DNA of 20,652 nucleotides. It comes from CANHEE01 sp043777755. GTDB taxonomy: Bacteria > Bacteroidota > Bacteroidia > Chitinophagales > Saprospiraceae. The translations under genes and the position numbers were made by a program. The notes below the pieces were generated by a model. That model searched no databases. It saw only the letters and a program-made list of their open reading frames with translations, and was not told the DNA's origin. Positions 5,246 through 12,641 of the stretch are shown piece by piece; the first letter of the stretch is position 1; every line of letters begins with the position of its first letter. The stretch spans positions 1 to 20,652 of the forward strand of contig JAYWHK010000255.1 of the NCBI GenBank assembly GCA_043777755.1, written 5' to 3'.

Positions 5246-7534
5246 ATGAAAATTTCTATCGAAAAAACGCTTGCCTTAAAGCAAAGTATAATTATTCCTT
5301 TCAATAATGCTCGAACTGATTTTGAGCAATTAAAGCAATTTGTAAAACATTTGGGTGTTCATGCCACAAATGATTCGACGCAATTTATCTTTTGGACACC
5401 TGAGGTAAAAAATGCTAATTTTGATTGTTTAGCCTTAGAAATTTATCGCCCAAAAGTAGCAATTGATTTTGAAAAAAATATACAAAACATTGATTTTGAA
5501 GTATTTACGTTAGCGATTCAAGTTGAAAATGAGTTGGCTTATGGTGTTTATGACGGTATCAAAATGGGCAACGAAACACAGGTTGGTGATTTTTATCAAT
5601 TGTTTTCCGTTGGCAAAAATGGAAATCGAAAAAAAATATACGATACACTCTCCTACTCTATTCCTTTCGGAGCGTTTTCTCCAGCGGAAGTATTTGATTT
5701 TCAGACGATTAGTAAAAATAGAAAAGATGAAATTTACCTAAAAAATATTGGTCATAAAGCTCCTTATCCTGCCAATATTTTAGAAATGCACATTCCGACG
5801 ACGACCAAAGGCGGCACTATCCAAGATTTAGCGATTTTTTACAAAAATATTGATAAAAAAGAAAGTATTTCTTCTTTTGAAAAAACATTTTTAGGATATG
5901 ATGCCGTAGAACTCATGCCTTTGCAACCTTTGTGCGAACATGAAGGAAAAGAAGGTTTTTGGCAAGAAAAAAATAGAGAAAACAATACTATTTCGGTGGA
6001 ATTACAAAGTCCCAATACTCAAAATTGGGGTTATGATATTGTCATTTCGGCATCGTCTGCTATAAATCCTAGCCTACTAAAAACAAAAAGACCGCATGAA
6101 TTGGTGCATTTGTTAGAGGTTTTGCATAACTTTTCAGACCAAGCAATTCAGGTGATTTTAGATGTTGTTTATGGTCATGCTGATGGGCCTGCGGTCAAAA
6201 TTTTGAATAAAAAATTCATCGCTGGTGACGGAATGTACGGGAAAGTGCTGAATTACAAGCATTTGTTGGTCAGGGCAATCCTGCTGGAAAGTATGCGTCG
6301 AATGGCAAATTATGGCATCGACGGTTTTAGGATTGACGCTTCGCAAGACATCAATAATTGGGACGATACTTTGAAAAAAATCGTTTATGACGATGACTTT
6401 TTACTTGAAATTAATAAAATCGAAGCGACGCTTTGCGGCGTTACGTACAAGCCTTTTATCATTTTTGAAGATGGGCGACCTTGGCCTGAGCGTGGCTGGG
6501 CATTGAAACAGAGCTATCAAGAAGTCACTGAAATGTTGCCCGACACCATTCAGTGGAGTCCATTGACTTTTGCTGACAACAATCCTCATATATTTAATTT
6601 TTGGCAGTATAAATTTTTCAGAATCAAAGAGATATGTGAATACGGAGAACGTTGGCTGACAGGCAGTAGCAACCACGATTCGTTGCGAAAAGGCGCACAA
6701 CAAAATCCTTTTGAAGCGCCCATGAATGTTTTTTTTAGTGAAAAAAGAAACGAAATTTTTCATAAAGGTTACAATGCGCCTGCGGCTAAACTGTTAGAAT
6801 ATTTTTTACCAGGAACGCCAATGGATTTTGTACAGAGCAACGTTGGAGCACCTTGGCTTTTTATGCGAAACACGGACGAACAATGGGGCTTAAAAGTCGT
6901 TTCGGAAGAGGTTAATTTTGTAAATTGGTTTTTAGATGAAGAAAAATACCAGCAAAACAATATTTTTTCAAAAGTAAAAAAATTAGGTTACGAGCAATTT
7001 TGGCAATTCCAAAATTTTATGAACGACCTCTCCCCTATCATAAAAATTACAAATTACGATTGGGCAGAAATGATTAAAACCTTCAATCAATTTGCGCCAA
7101 AACGTTATCCGACAATTGAAAATCCAAGCGATTTGAAAGCATTTGCAAAAGCATTTATGGAAGACGCTCACGATTTTTGCAATGTGGAACATTACCAAAA
7201 TCAAGACGGATTACTCAACGATTTTTTATTTAATTTAAGAATTTTAATCAAAAGAAATTATTGGCTGAGTAAAAATTTATGTAATAATAGTACTATTGAA
7301 ATCATTCCAATGTATGGGGCAACTGTTTACAAAATCAGCCGTTACAACCCTTCAACAAAACAGTTTTGGATATTTTATGGAAATATGGAAGGTGAAAAAA
7401 TTGAAATACAAGTACCTGATTATGAATCAATTGCAATCAAAACACCTAATGTTTTATTAGAAAAAAATAGGCTGATTTTAGGAAATAGCGAAGCGATTAT
7501 TTTGGTGAGTAAAATGCAAAATCTAAAAATCTAA
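5246..7534 (+). CDS. GH13 alpha-amylase-family protein
   Basis: A 762-aa member of the alpha-amylase (GH13) clan. All four signature regions are readable: region I DVVYGHAD (306-313), region II GFRIDAS with Arg362 and nucleophile Asp364, region III IIFEDGRPW with general acid Glu408, and region IV GSSNHDS with Asn476, His477 and Asp478. Together these suggest an active alpha-glucan hydrolase or transferase. Region I has YGH where many relatives have YNH. An N-terminal beta-rich segment (about 1-170) precedes the barrel, and a short C-terminal beta domain follows. No signal peptide is present, so it should act in the cytoplasm on storage or imported glucans, unlike the secreted starch-utilisation amylases. 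Exact specificity cannot be read. A candidate -7 box, TATGTTTG, is at 5089-5096. It is divergent from the receptor gene. Confidence 0.85.
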   Translation: MKISIEKTLALKQSIIIPFNNARTDFEQLKQFVKHLGVHATNDSTQFIFWTPEVKNANFDCLALEIYRPKVAIDFEKNIQNIDFEVFTLAIQVENELAYGVYDGIKMGNETQVGDFYQLFSVGKNGNRKKIYDTLSYSIPFGAFSPAEVFDFQTISKNRKDEIYLKNIGHKAPYPANILEMHIPTTTKGGTIQDLAIFYKNIDKKESISSFEKTFLGYDAVELMPLQPLCEHEGKEGFWQEKNRENNTISVELQSPNTQNWGYDIVISASSAINPSLLKTKRPHELVHLLEVLHNFSDQAIQVILDVVYGHADGPAVKILNKKFIAGDGMYGKVLNYKHLLVRAILLESMRRMANYGIDGFRIDASQDINNWDDTLKKIVYDDDFLLEINKIEATLCGVTYKPFIIFEDGRPWPERGWALKQSYQEVTEMLPDTIQWSPLTFADNNPHIFNFWQYKFFRIKEICEYGERWLTGSSNHDSLRKGAQQNPFEAPMNVFFSEKRNEIFHKGYNAPAAKLLEYFLPGTPMDFVQSNVGAPWLFMRNTDEQWGLKVVSEEVNFVNWFLDEEKYQQNNIFSKVKKLGYEQFWQFQNFMNDLSPIIKITNYDWAEMIKTFNQFAPKRYPTIENPSDLKAFAKAFMEDAHDFCNVEHYQNQDGLLNDFLFNLRILIKRNYWLSKNLCNNSTIEIIPMYGATVYKISRYNPSTKQFWIFYGNMEGEKIEIQVPDYESIAIKTPNVLLEKNRLILGNSEAIILVSKMQNLKI

Positions 7535-7634
7535 ATTTAAAATTTCAGAGGCTGAACGAATAATTTATGCGTAATTTTTTTAACCACGAATTTTATCGAA
7601 CTTACACGAATTACACAAATTTTATTCCACTAAT

Positions 7635-7657
7635 ACTTTGAAACTTTGTTTCAAAGT
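7635..7657. repeat. Hairpin between convergent genes
   Basis: ACTTTGAAAC, loop TTT, then GTTTCAAAGT form a perfect 10-bp stem. No T-tract follows on either strand, so a terminator role is uncertain. The surrounding spacer (7535-7747) also holds a degenerate CACGAATT-type repetition (about 7584-7620) of a kind common in Bacteroidota intergenic DNA. Confidence 0.45.
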
Positions 7658-7747
7658 CGAATTTTACGAATTTCTTTTTCCAATTAAGTGTACGTAAATT
7701 AATCGTTCAGTTTCAAAAATTTTATAAGCGTATTTATTTAGACATTA

Positions 7748-8317
7748 CTATTTAGCATCGACACATTGCAACTTAACTTCTTTCATTGAGTCTTGTCTGA
7801 ACCGTTCTTGCAATATCCGAATAATTGGGTAGCCAATTTTGGCTAAAAAATGTCTTGGTCGAGAAAATGCTTTTATGCTGTAAAAAACCTCATTTTGTTG
7901 GTTGATTTCTACTAAAAAAAGCTCTTCGCCGCTTTCGATGTGCCCAGGCAATGTGCCGTAAGCGAATCCAAAACGTTTTTTTTCGTCAATGACATAGACA
8001 ATTTTGCAAGAATTGCGAAACCATACGCCTAAAAAACGAGCCATCATCACAATACTTGTGCCTTCTTGAATGGATTTATTGTCGCCTAAAATCTTTGTCC
8101 AAGCTGATGGGAACATTTTCCAATCTTGGATTAGTTTTTTTGCTTTTTCAAATACAAGTTCGCCTTCGCCAAGTTTTATTTGAGCAAAATCATTGTCATA
8201 ACCTTCTATTTTCGCTCGACGAGTTCCTTCAATTGGCGAGTACGTAAATGGCAATTGTTTTTCTTCGGCAATAAAAGCATTGATTTTCAACGCATTAGGA
8301 ATTTTTATAAATATCAT
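7748..8317 (-). CDS. DUF1990 family protein
   Basis: The 189-aa protein fits the DUF1990 domain over nearly its full length. Visible family features are the N-terminal TYSPIEGTRR, the middle LGEGELVFEKAKKLIQDWKM, the strongly conserved FGFAYGTLPGHIESGEE, and the AFSRP segment near the C-terminus. It lacks signal peptide and membrane segments. The biochemical role of this family is not established; it is a small soluble alpha/beta protein. The ATG at 8317 is followed directly by family-like sequence. It is convergent with the GH13 gene and separated from the upstream protease gene by a palindromic element and a terminator, so it should have its own promoter, which I could not identify. Confidence 0.85.
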   Translation of the reverse strand: MIFIKIPNALKINAFIAEEKQLPFTYSPIEGTRRAKIEGYDNDFAQIKLGEGELVFEKAKKLIQDWKMFPSAWTKILGDNKSIQEGTSIVMMARFLGVWFRNSCKIVYVIDEKKRFGFAYGTLPGHIESGEELFLVEINQQNEVFYSIKAFSRPRHFLAKIGYPIIRILQERFRQDSMKEVKLQCVDAK

Positions 8318-8390
8318 TTTTAATTTTCATTTTATATTGAAAAATATGAAAATAAAACATTTGAATTGGCTAAAAGTTTTATTTTATGGC

Positions 8391-8544
8391 AACTATTTAG
8401 CATTGAAAAAAATCGAAAACTTTTATTCTTTACCACGGAGTAACGGAGGTAACGGAGGCAAAAAAAATTAGCCTTCGCTAATTTTTTCAAACTCTGTGTT
8501 CTCCGTTCCTCCGTGGTAAAGCATTGCAAAAGTGGTAAATAGTT
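8391..8544. repeat. Imperfect palindromic intergenic element
   Basis: Three nested perfect arms: AACTATTTA (8391-8399) with 8536-8544; CTTTACCACGGAG (8428-8440) with 8509-8521; AAAAAATTAGC (8462-8472) with 8477-8487 around loop CTTC. Between the outer and inner arms the sequence holds two near-tandem TAACGGAGG units on the left and diverged counterparts on the right. It lies in the leader of the DUF1990 gene. It may be a decayed palindromic mobile repeat or a long RNA hairpin. Confidence 0.6.
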
Positions 8545-8554
8545 CATTTTATGA

Positions 8555-8597
8555 AAAAAAAGCGCAGCGTAACAAATAATTACGCTGCGCTTTTTTT
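8555..8597 (-). terminator. Intrinsic terminator of the protease gene
   Basis: A perfect 18-bp stem (8555-8572 with 8580-8597) with GC core AGCGCAGCGTAA and a 7-nt loop. A and T runs flank the core on both sides, so it works for the minus-strand protease gene ending 17 bp away and possibly in both directions. Confidence 0.88.
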
Positions 8598-8613
8598 GCT
8601 TAAGTTTAATTTT

Positions 8614-10203
8614 TTACTTCTTGTCAATCTCCACAACCATTGCCACAGCTTGATTCTGATTTGCTTGTGATGAGAACTGAATAACACCACCTTGTGAAGC
8701 AAAACGAACACCTTGAATTGCCATTTGAGCGCAAGCCTCATTTACTTTTCCTTGGTAAGTTGCCGCACGGCTACTATTGATGGCTTGGTTCATACGGTTA
8801 AAATCAATCGCTTGTTTTGTAACAATAATCGCCATAAAATCCTTATTTCCAACAGCATCTGCTTGCAAACTTTCTTTACGAGGAAATGTTCTTACGCCAG
8901 TAATGGCACAAAATGGCGAGTGTTTTTTTGTATAAGGAAACAAAACATAGCTTGAATTGTCTGTTTCTTGTCCAAAAATATAGACAAAACACTCCGCACT
9001 ATTTTTTACTTCCATCTTGAACTTAGTACCTTTTGCTACAGGCGAAATCGTTTTGAAAAGATTGCCAACACCCGTCGTCAAAGGAATGTAACGCTTGTTA
9101 GAAGCATCAACCAAACCAATATTGCAAGCTAAAGTGTTTTCAGAACCATCTTTTTTAGCCATTGGCGCAACGCCATACGCCTCTTGCGTAAAGTGCATGA
9201 AGTCTTTGTACTTGACCCAACCAACACCGTTTTCGCCCCATTCGTTGCCCCAAGAGTTCATGATTTGGAAGGCTTGAAGATTGTCGTCATAACCAACCAA
9301 ACACATACAGTGACCACCGAGCGAGTTCATACCAGCATAATCTTGCTGAGAAGGTTGCCAAAACTTGCGTCCCATCATGTCATTGGTGAACGATTTGGTA
9401 ACGTTCATACCAAAAACAACTGGCGCACCAGCTGCCAAATTTTGCTTGATGGCATTAAAATTCACATGGTAATCGCCCGCATCGTCCGTCAAACGGGTGT
9501 AACCACGCATACGATACGTAGAGGCACGTTGTACTTGCTGACCATCTGGCTGCGTACCGCAATCTCTATCATCGTAAGGAAATTCACGGAACGGCAAAGA
9601 ACCTTGTTTTTGCATATATTCCATCGCCTTATTGATGTACGAACCTTGGCAGCCTTGCAAACCAATCTGATTGTACAAAAACGCAGGCGAAAAACTCAAT
9701 TGGTCTGGATTTTGACCCGTAGAAGCGGATTCCAAAATCGTGCGGGCTGCATAAGCACTGCCCCAACCAACACAAGAACCTTGTTGTCCTTGGTTCAAAC
9801 GTTTTGGTGCAAAACGCATCAAAGAAATCTGGTCAGGAAGTGGTGTCTTGCTTGGGTCAGAATCCAACGGCTCGAATACATCAGCTTTGTCGTATTCTTC
9901 TTGCTTAAATTCTGCACCACGACCAGGACCTCCATCACCAATGAAGCTCGTATCGCCGCCGCCACTCATCATGCCGCAACCTTTGAAGTACATAAATGCA
10001 CCAATCAAAACGACAAACATGGTAAATTTTGGAAATTGCTTGAATAAGCCAAAAACCATAGGCAAAAACATAAAGATATTGCCCAGTCCGCCACCGCCAG
10101 CTTCTCGTCTTCCAGAGTTGCCACCGTCATTGTTGTTGTCATTTGAGTTTTCGTCATCACGAGGATCCTGATTCGGATCGTCATTTACCATTCTTATTGG
10201 CAT
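8614..10203 (-). CDS. Membrane-anchored papain-like (C1A) cysteine protease with DUF4384-like tail
   Basis: The 529-aa protein has four parts: a disordered Asp/Asn/Gly-rich N-terminus (1-40), a hydrophobic anchor (about 41-73), a papain-fold catalytic domain (about 120-345), and a C-terminal domain (about 370-480) resembling DUF4384. Catalytic residues are Gln141, Cys144 (QGSCVGWGSAYA), His298 (GGHCMCLVGYDD) and Asn316 (MNSWGNEWGENGVGW). There is no cleavable signal; the anchor follows 40 polar residues with few positive charges, so topology is unclear, but a surface- or periplasm-facing protease is plausible. The C-terminal domain has the KGTKFKMEVKNSAECFVYIF and VLFPY pattern. The ATG at 10203 is used; an in-frame ATG four codons on is possible. 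The gene is monocistronic, divergent from the acyltransferase. Confidence 0.88.
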   Translation of the reverse strand: MPIRMVNDDPNQDPRDDENSNDNNNDGGNSGRREAGGGGLGNIFMFLPMVFGLFKQFPKFTMFVVLIGAFMYFKGCGMMSGGGDTSFIGDGGPGRGAEFKQEEYDKADVFEPLDSDPSKTPLPDQISLMRFAPKRLNQGQQGSCVGWGSAYAARTILESASTGQNPDQLSFSPAFLYNQIGLQGCQGSYINKAMEYMQKQGSLPFREFPYDDRDCGTQPDGQQVQRASTYRMRGYTRLTDDAGDYHVNFNAIKQNLAAGAPVVFGMNVTKSFTNDMMGRKFWQPSQQDYAGMNSLGGHCMCLVGYDDNLQAFQIMNSWGNEWGENGVGWVKYKDFMHFTQEAYGVAPMAKKDGSENTLACNIGLVDASNKRYIPLTTGVGNLFKTISPVAKGTKFKMEVKNSAECFVYIFGQETDNSSYVLFPYTKKHSPFCAITGVRTFPRKESLQADAVGNKDFMAIIVTKQAIDFNRMNQAINSSRAATYQGKVNEACAQMAIQGVRFASQGGVIQFSSQANQNQAVAMVVEIDKK

Positions 10204-10236
10204 AGTTTGATTGTTTTTATCGTAGCCTCTCCTAAA

Positions 10237-10255
10237 TCCTCTCCGAAGGAGAGGA
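10237..10255. repeat. Short hairpin in the protease leader
   Basis: TCCTCTCC-GAA-GGAGAGGA is a perfect 8-bp stem with a 3-nt loop in the presumed 5' untranslated region of the protease gene. A partial direct copy, CCTCTCCTAAA, precedes it. Such GAGAGG hairpins are frequent Bacteroidota intergenic repeats as I recall; only this one occurs here. Confidence 0.5.
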
Positions 10256-10346
10256 CTTTATGCCCAGTTTTTCAATGGTCGTCCCATTTTCTTAAAATTG
10301 CGCATTGAATAAGGTCACTTTGTGGTTTAAAATTATTTTTAGAAGA

Positions 10347-10376
10347 CAAAGTTATGCAAAATATTTAAATTTTCAA
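10347..10376 (-). promoter_or_regulatory. Candidate promoter of the protease gene
   Basis: On the minus strand, TTG (10376-10374), a 19-bp spacer and TAACTTTG (10354-10347) match the Bacteroidota -33/-7 arrangement. This gives a leader of roughly 140 nt that includes the GAGAGG hairpin. Confidence 0.45.
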
Positions 10377-10438
10377 TTGAAAATTATCATCTTTGCAAAA
10401 GTTTTAGTTTTATTCACTATTCCTTATACTTTCCGACA

Positions 10439-11725
10439 ATGTTTTTATACAAATTTGTTCGTCCGATAGCAATACTTGGCGTAAAAACTTACTTTAAAAA
10501 GATATATTTTCATAACGATGATTTTATTCCTTATGATAAACCTGTATTGATTGCTTGCAATCATCCGACGGCATTTTTAGACCCTATTTTGCTGGGCTGT
10601 TTTCTCAAACATCCGATACATTTTATGGTTCGTGGTGATGTTTTCAAAAAACCTTTTTATCGAAAATTACTGGAAAGTTTGCGTATGATTCCTATTTTTA
10701 GAATGAAAGATGGGCTTTCAAATGTCAAATCAAATTTTGATATTATGGATTATGTTTCTAAGTTGTTGTCGGAAAGTGATCATATTGTTTTTTTTGCAGA
10801 AGGTGGCTGCACTCAGGAAAAACGTTTGCGCCCAATCCAAAAAGGTGTTGCCCGTCAAGCTTTTCAAACGATTGATAAACATGGCGAATTGGACATTCAT
10901 ATTTGTCCTGCTTCCGTCAATTATGGCTTAAAAACACAGGTTCGTGATGTGGTAAAATTTGATTTTGGCGCACCGATTCGAGTGTTGGATTACCTCGAAC
11001 TTTATCGAGAAAATCCAAACAAAGCCATCAAAGAATTGACCGAAGAAATTCAAAAAAGAATACGTGTTTTGATTGTTCATATTGAAAAAGACGAAGACCG
11101 CCCCGTAGTGGAGCAAATTCAAGAACTCATTGAAAATCAAATCAATGCACCGCTTCTGCCTATAAAAAGTAACGATAAAATACCCTTGCGTTATGACCGT
11201 TTGGTTGCCAATACGGTGAATGAAATGCCTGATGATGAAAAAAGCAACTTAAAAATAAACGCCTTTAAATACTTTGACCAATTAAAAAAATTAGGCGTAA
11301 CTGATTATGGTATTTTACATCGTGGCAATAATAATTTTTGGACAAAATTAAATTTGGTATTGGGTTTTCTTCCTTTTCTAATTGGAAAAATCGTATTGTA
11401 CCCTTGTTGGATTTATGGAAAATCAACGGCAGATAAAAAAGTAGGTTTGGGCGAAAATGTAGAGTTTTACAGTTCTGTTCGTTTTGGCGTTTCGACTTTT
11501 TTATTTTTACTATTTTATACAGCATTGATTATCAGTGCTTTAATCATTAACAATTGGTCATATTATCTTTTCATTGCGCTTGTGCCGTTTTTATGTTACT
11601 TTAATTTGGCGTACCGAGAATACCACCAAAAGTGGAAAGAAGCCCGTAAAGGTTCTTTTTTAAATAAAAAAGAATACAAAACATTGATGGATATGAGAGA
11701 ATCTTTGATTGTAAATTTTGTATAA
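10439..11725 (+). CDS. PlsC-type lysophospholipid/glycerol-phosphate acyltransferase
   Basis: This is a membrane-associated acyltransferase of phospholipid synthesis (LPLAT superfamily). Motif I is NHPTAFLDP with His42 and Asp48; the spacing is H-x5-D, as in Gpt2-like members, rather than the H-x4-D of E. coli PlsC. The substrate motif is FFAEGGCTQ (119-125). The 428-aa length exceeds that of a minimal PlsC. The extra C-terminal part has a hydrophobic stretch at about 305-330 and two likely membrane helices at about 350-390. Whether it uses glycerol-3-phosphate, lysophosphatidate or another acceptor cannot be told. It is followed 14 bp later by rluE and probably co-transcribed. An imperfect -7 box, CATCTTTG, is at 10388-10395. 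Confidence 0.85.
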   Translation: MFLYKFVRPIAILGVKTYFKKIYFHNDDFIPYDKPVLIACNHPTAFLDPILLGCFLKHPIHFMVRGDVFKKPFYRKLLESLRMIPIFRMKDGLSNVKSNFDIMDYVSKLLSESDHIVFFAEGGCTQEKRLRPIQKGVARQAFQTIDKHGELDIHICPASVNYGLKTQVRDVVKFDFGAPIRVLDYLELYRENPNKAIKELTEEIQKRIRVLIVHIEKDEDRPVVEQIQELIENQINAPLLPIKSNDKIPLRYDRLVANTVNEMPDDEKSNLKINAFKYFDQLKKLGVTDYGILHRGNNNFWTKLNLVLGFLPFLIGKIVLYPCWIYGKSTADKKVGLGENVEFYSSVRFGVSTFLFLLFYTALIISALIINNWSYYLFIALVPFLCYFNLAYREYHQKWKEARKGSFLNKKEYKTLMDMRESLIVNFV

Positions 11726-11739
11726 AAAATTTAAAAAAA

Positions 11740-12318
11740 ATGGAAAAAAGATATTTTATTTTAAACAAACCCTATGACGTAATCAGTCAATTTACAAAGG
11801 AAAACCTAAATGATGTAACCTTGGGTGATTTGGGTTTTGATTTTCCAAAAGATGTATATTCTGTTGGAAGATTGGATAAGGACAGCGAAGGTTTATTGGT
11901 TTTGACCAATGACAATCAATTGAAAACCAGACTTTTAGAGCCAAAAAACGAACATCGAAAAACGTATTTGGTACAAGTTGAAAGAATCCCTTCCGAAGAA
12001 GCTATGGCAAAACTTCGGGAAGGCGTAACGATTACCGTTGATAAAAAACCTTACCGTACCTTGCCTGCAAAAGTCAAATTGTTGCCCGAAGAATTTACGG
12101 TAGCTCCACGCAATCCGCCTGTGCGTTTTCGTCAAAGTATCCCTACGGCTTGGCTGGAAATTTCATTGAGCGAAGGCAAAAATCGTCAAGTCCGCAAGAT
12201 GTGTGCCTCGGTAGATTTTCCTGTTTTGCGTTTGATTCGTACTCGAGTTGGCAACGTTTCGTTGCAAAATCTTGGAATAGGAGAGGTTTTGGAAGTAAAA
12301 AAATCGCTTTTTAATTAA
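11740..12318 (+). CDS. rluE: 23S rRNA pseudouridine synthase, RluE type
   Basis: The 192-aa enzyme belongs to the RsuA/RluB/RluE/RluF family and isomerises a uridine in rRNA; E. coli RluE acts on U2457 of 23S rRNA. The catalytic motif GRLDKDSEGLL has Asp46. Other family blocks are PRNPPVRFRQSIPTAWLEI (residues 123-141) and EGKNRQVRKM (145-154). There is no N-terminal S4 domain, which separates RluE from RsuA, RluB and RluF. The start codon follows an A-rich stretch, as is typical here. It is the second gene of a two-gene unit with the acyltransferase. Confidence 0.9.
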   Translation: MEKRYFILNKPYDVISQFTKENLNDVTLGDLGFDFPKDVYSVGRLDKDSEGLLVLTNDNQLKTRLLEPKNEHRKTYLVQVERIPSEEAMAKLREGVTITVDKKPYRTLPAKVKLLPEEFTVAPRNPPVRFRQSIPTAWLEISLSEGKNRQVRKMCASVDFPVLRLIRTRVGNVSLQNLGIGEVLEVKKSLFN

Positions 12319-12372
12319 GAGATAAGAAACAAAATAAAAGTGCATTTTCTCAATGATGCTAAAGAATCTTAA

Positions 12373-12525
12373 ATTATACATGAAACGGGATGAAATTCCG
12401 AAAAAAATAGAACACTGATTAGACTGATTTTCATGATAAATCATGAAAATCAGTCTAATCAGTGTTCTAATCCTATATCGTTTTTAGGATTTAAAAATGG
12501 GATTTCATCCCGTGTCATGTATAAT
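12373..12525. repeat. 153-bp palindromic element with perfect 30-bp inner stem
   Basis: The inner arms 12408-12437 and 12440-12469 are exact reverse complements over 30 bp with only AA between them. Outer arms 12373-12399 and 12499-12525 match at 25 of 27. Between inner and outer arms the two sides differ in length (8 versus 29 bp). It sits between the convergent rluE and 489-aa genes. It has no T-tract of terminator type and no ORF. It could stop both transcripts or be a palindromic mobile repeat. The rest of the spacer (12526-12641) holds only a small TTTGAAG-CTATA-CTTCAAA hairpin at 12598-12616. Confidence 0.75.
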
Positions 12526-12641
12526 CAGTGCTAATTCGTGTATTAATTTACCCAATTGACTTTATCAAATTTTATTTCTTTTAAATCCCACCAATTATTT
12601 GAAGCTATACTTCAAAATGCCTTTTACCAAATCAGTATTTC

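Noticed and set aside
7575..7620. Repetition of CACGAATT-like units, considered as a CRISPR remnant
   Set aside because: Units are short, irregular and without unique spacers; no cas gene is present.
8280..8547. Short open frames on both strands (63 and 71 codons) across the palindromic element near 8.4 kb
   Set aside because: Their sequence is mostly the palindrome itself, with no domain or usable start context.
9184..10047. A 287-codon open frame on the plus strand opposite the papain-like protease
   Set aside because: It is antisense to a gene with an intact catalytic triad, has no recognisable domain and an odd His/Thr/Arg-rich composition typical of a reverse-frame shadow.
12163..12444. 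A 93-codon minus-strand frame at the rluE 3' end
   Set aside because: It overlaps rluE and the palindromic element; rluE has clear family motifs.
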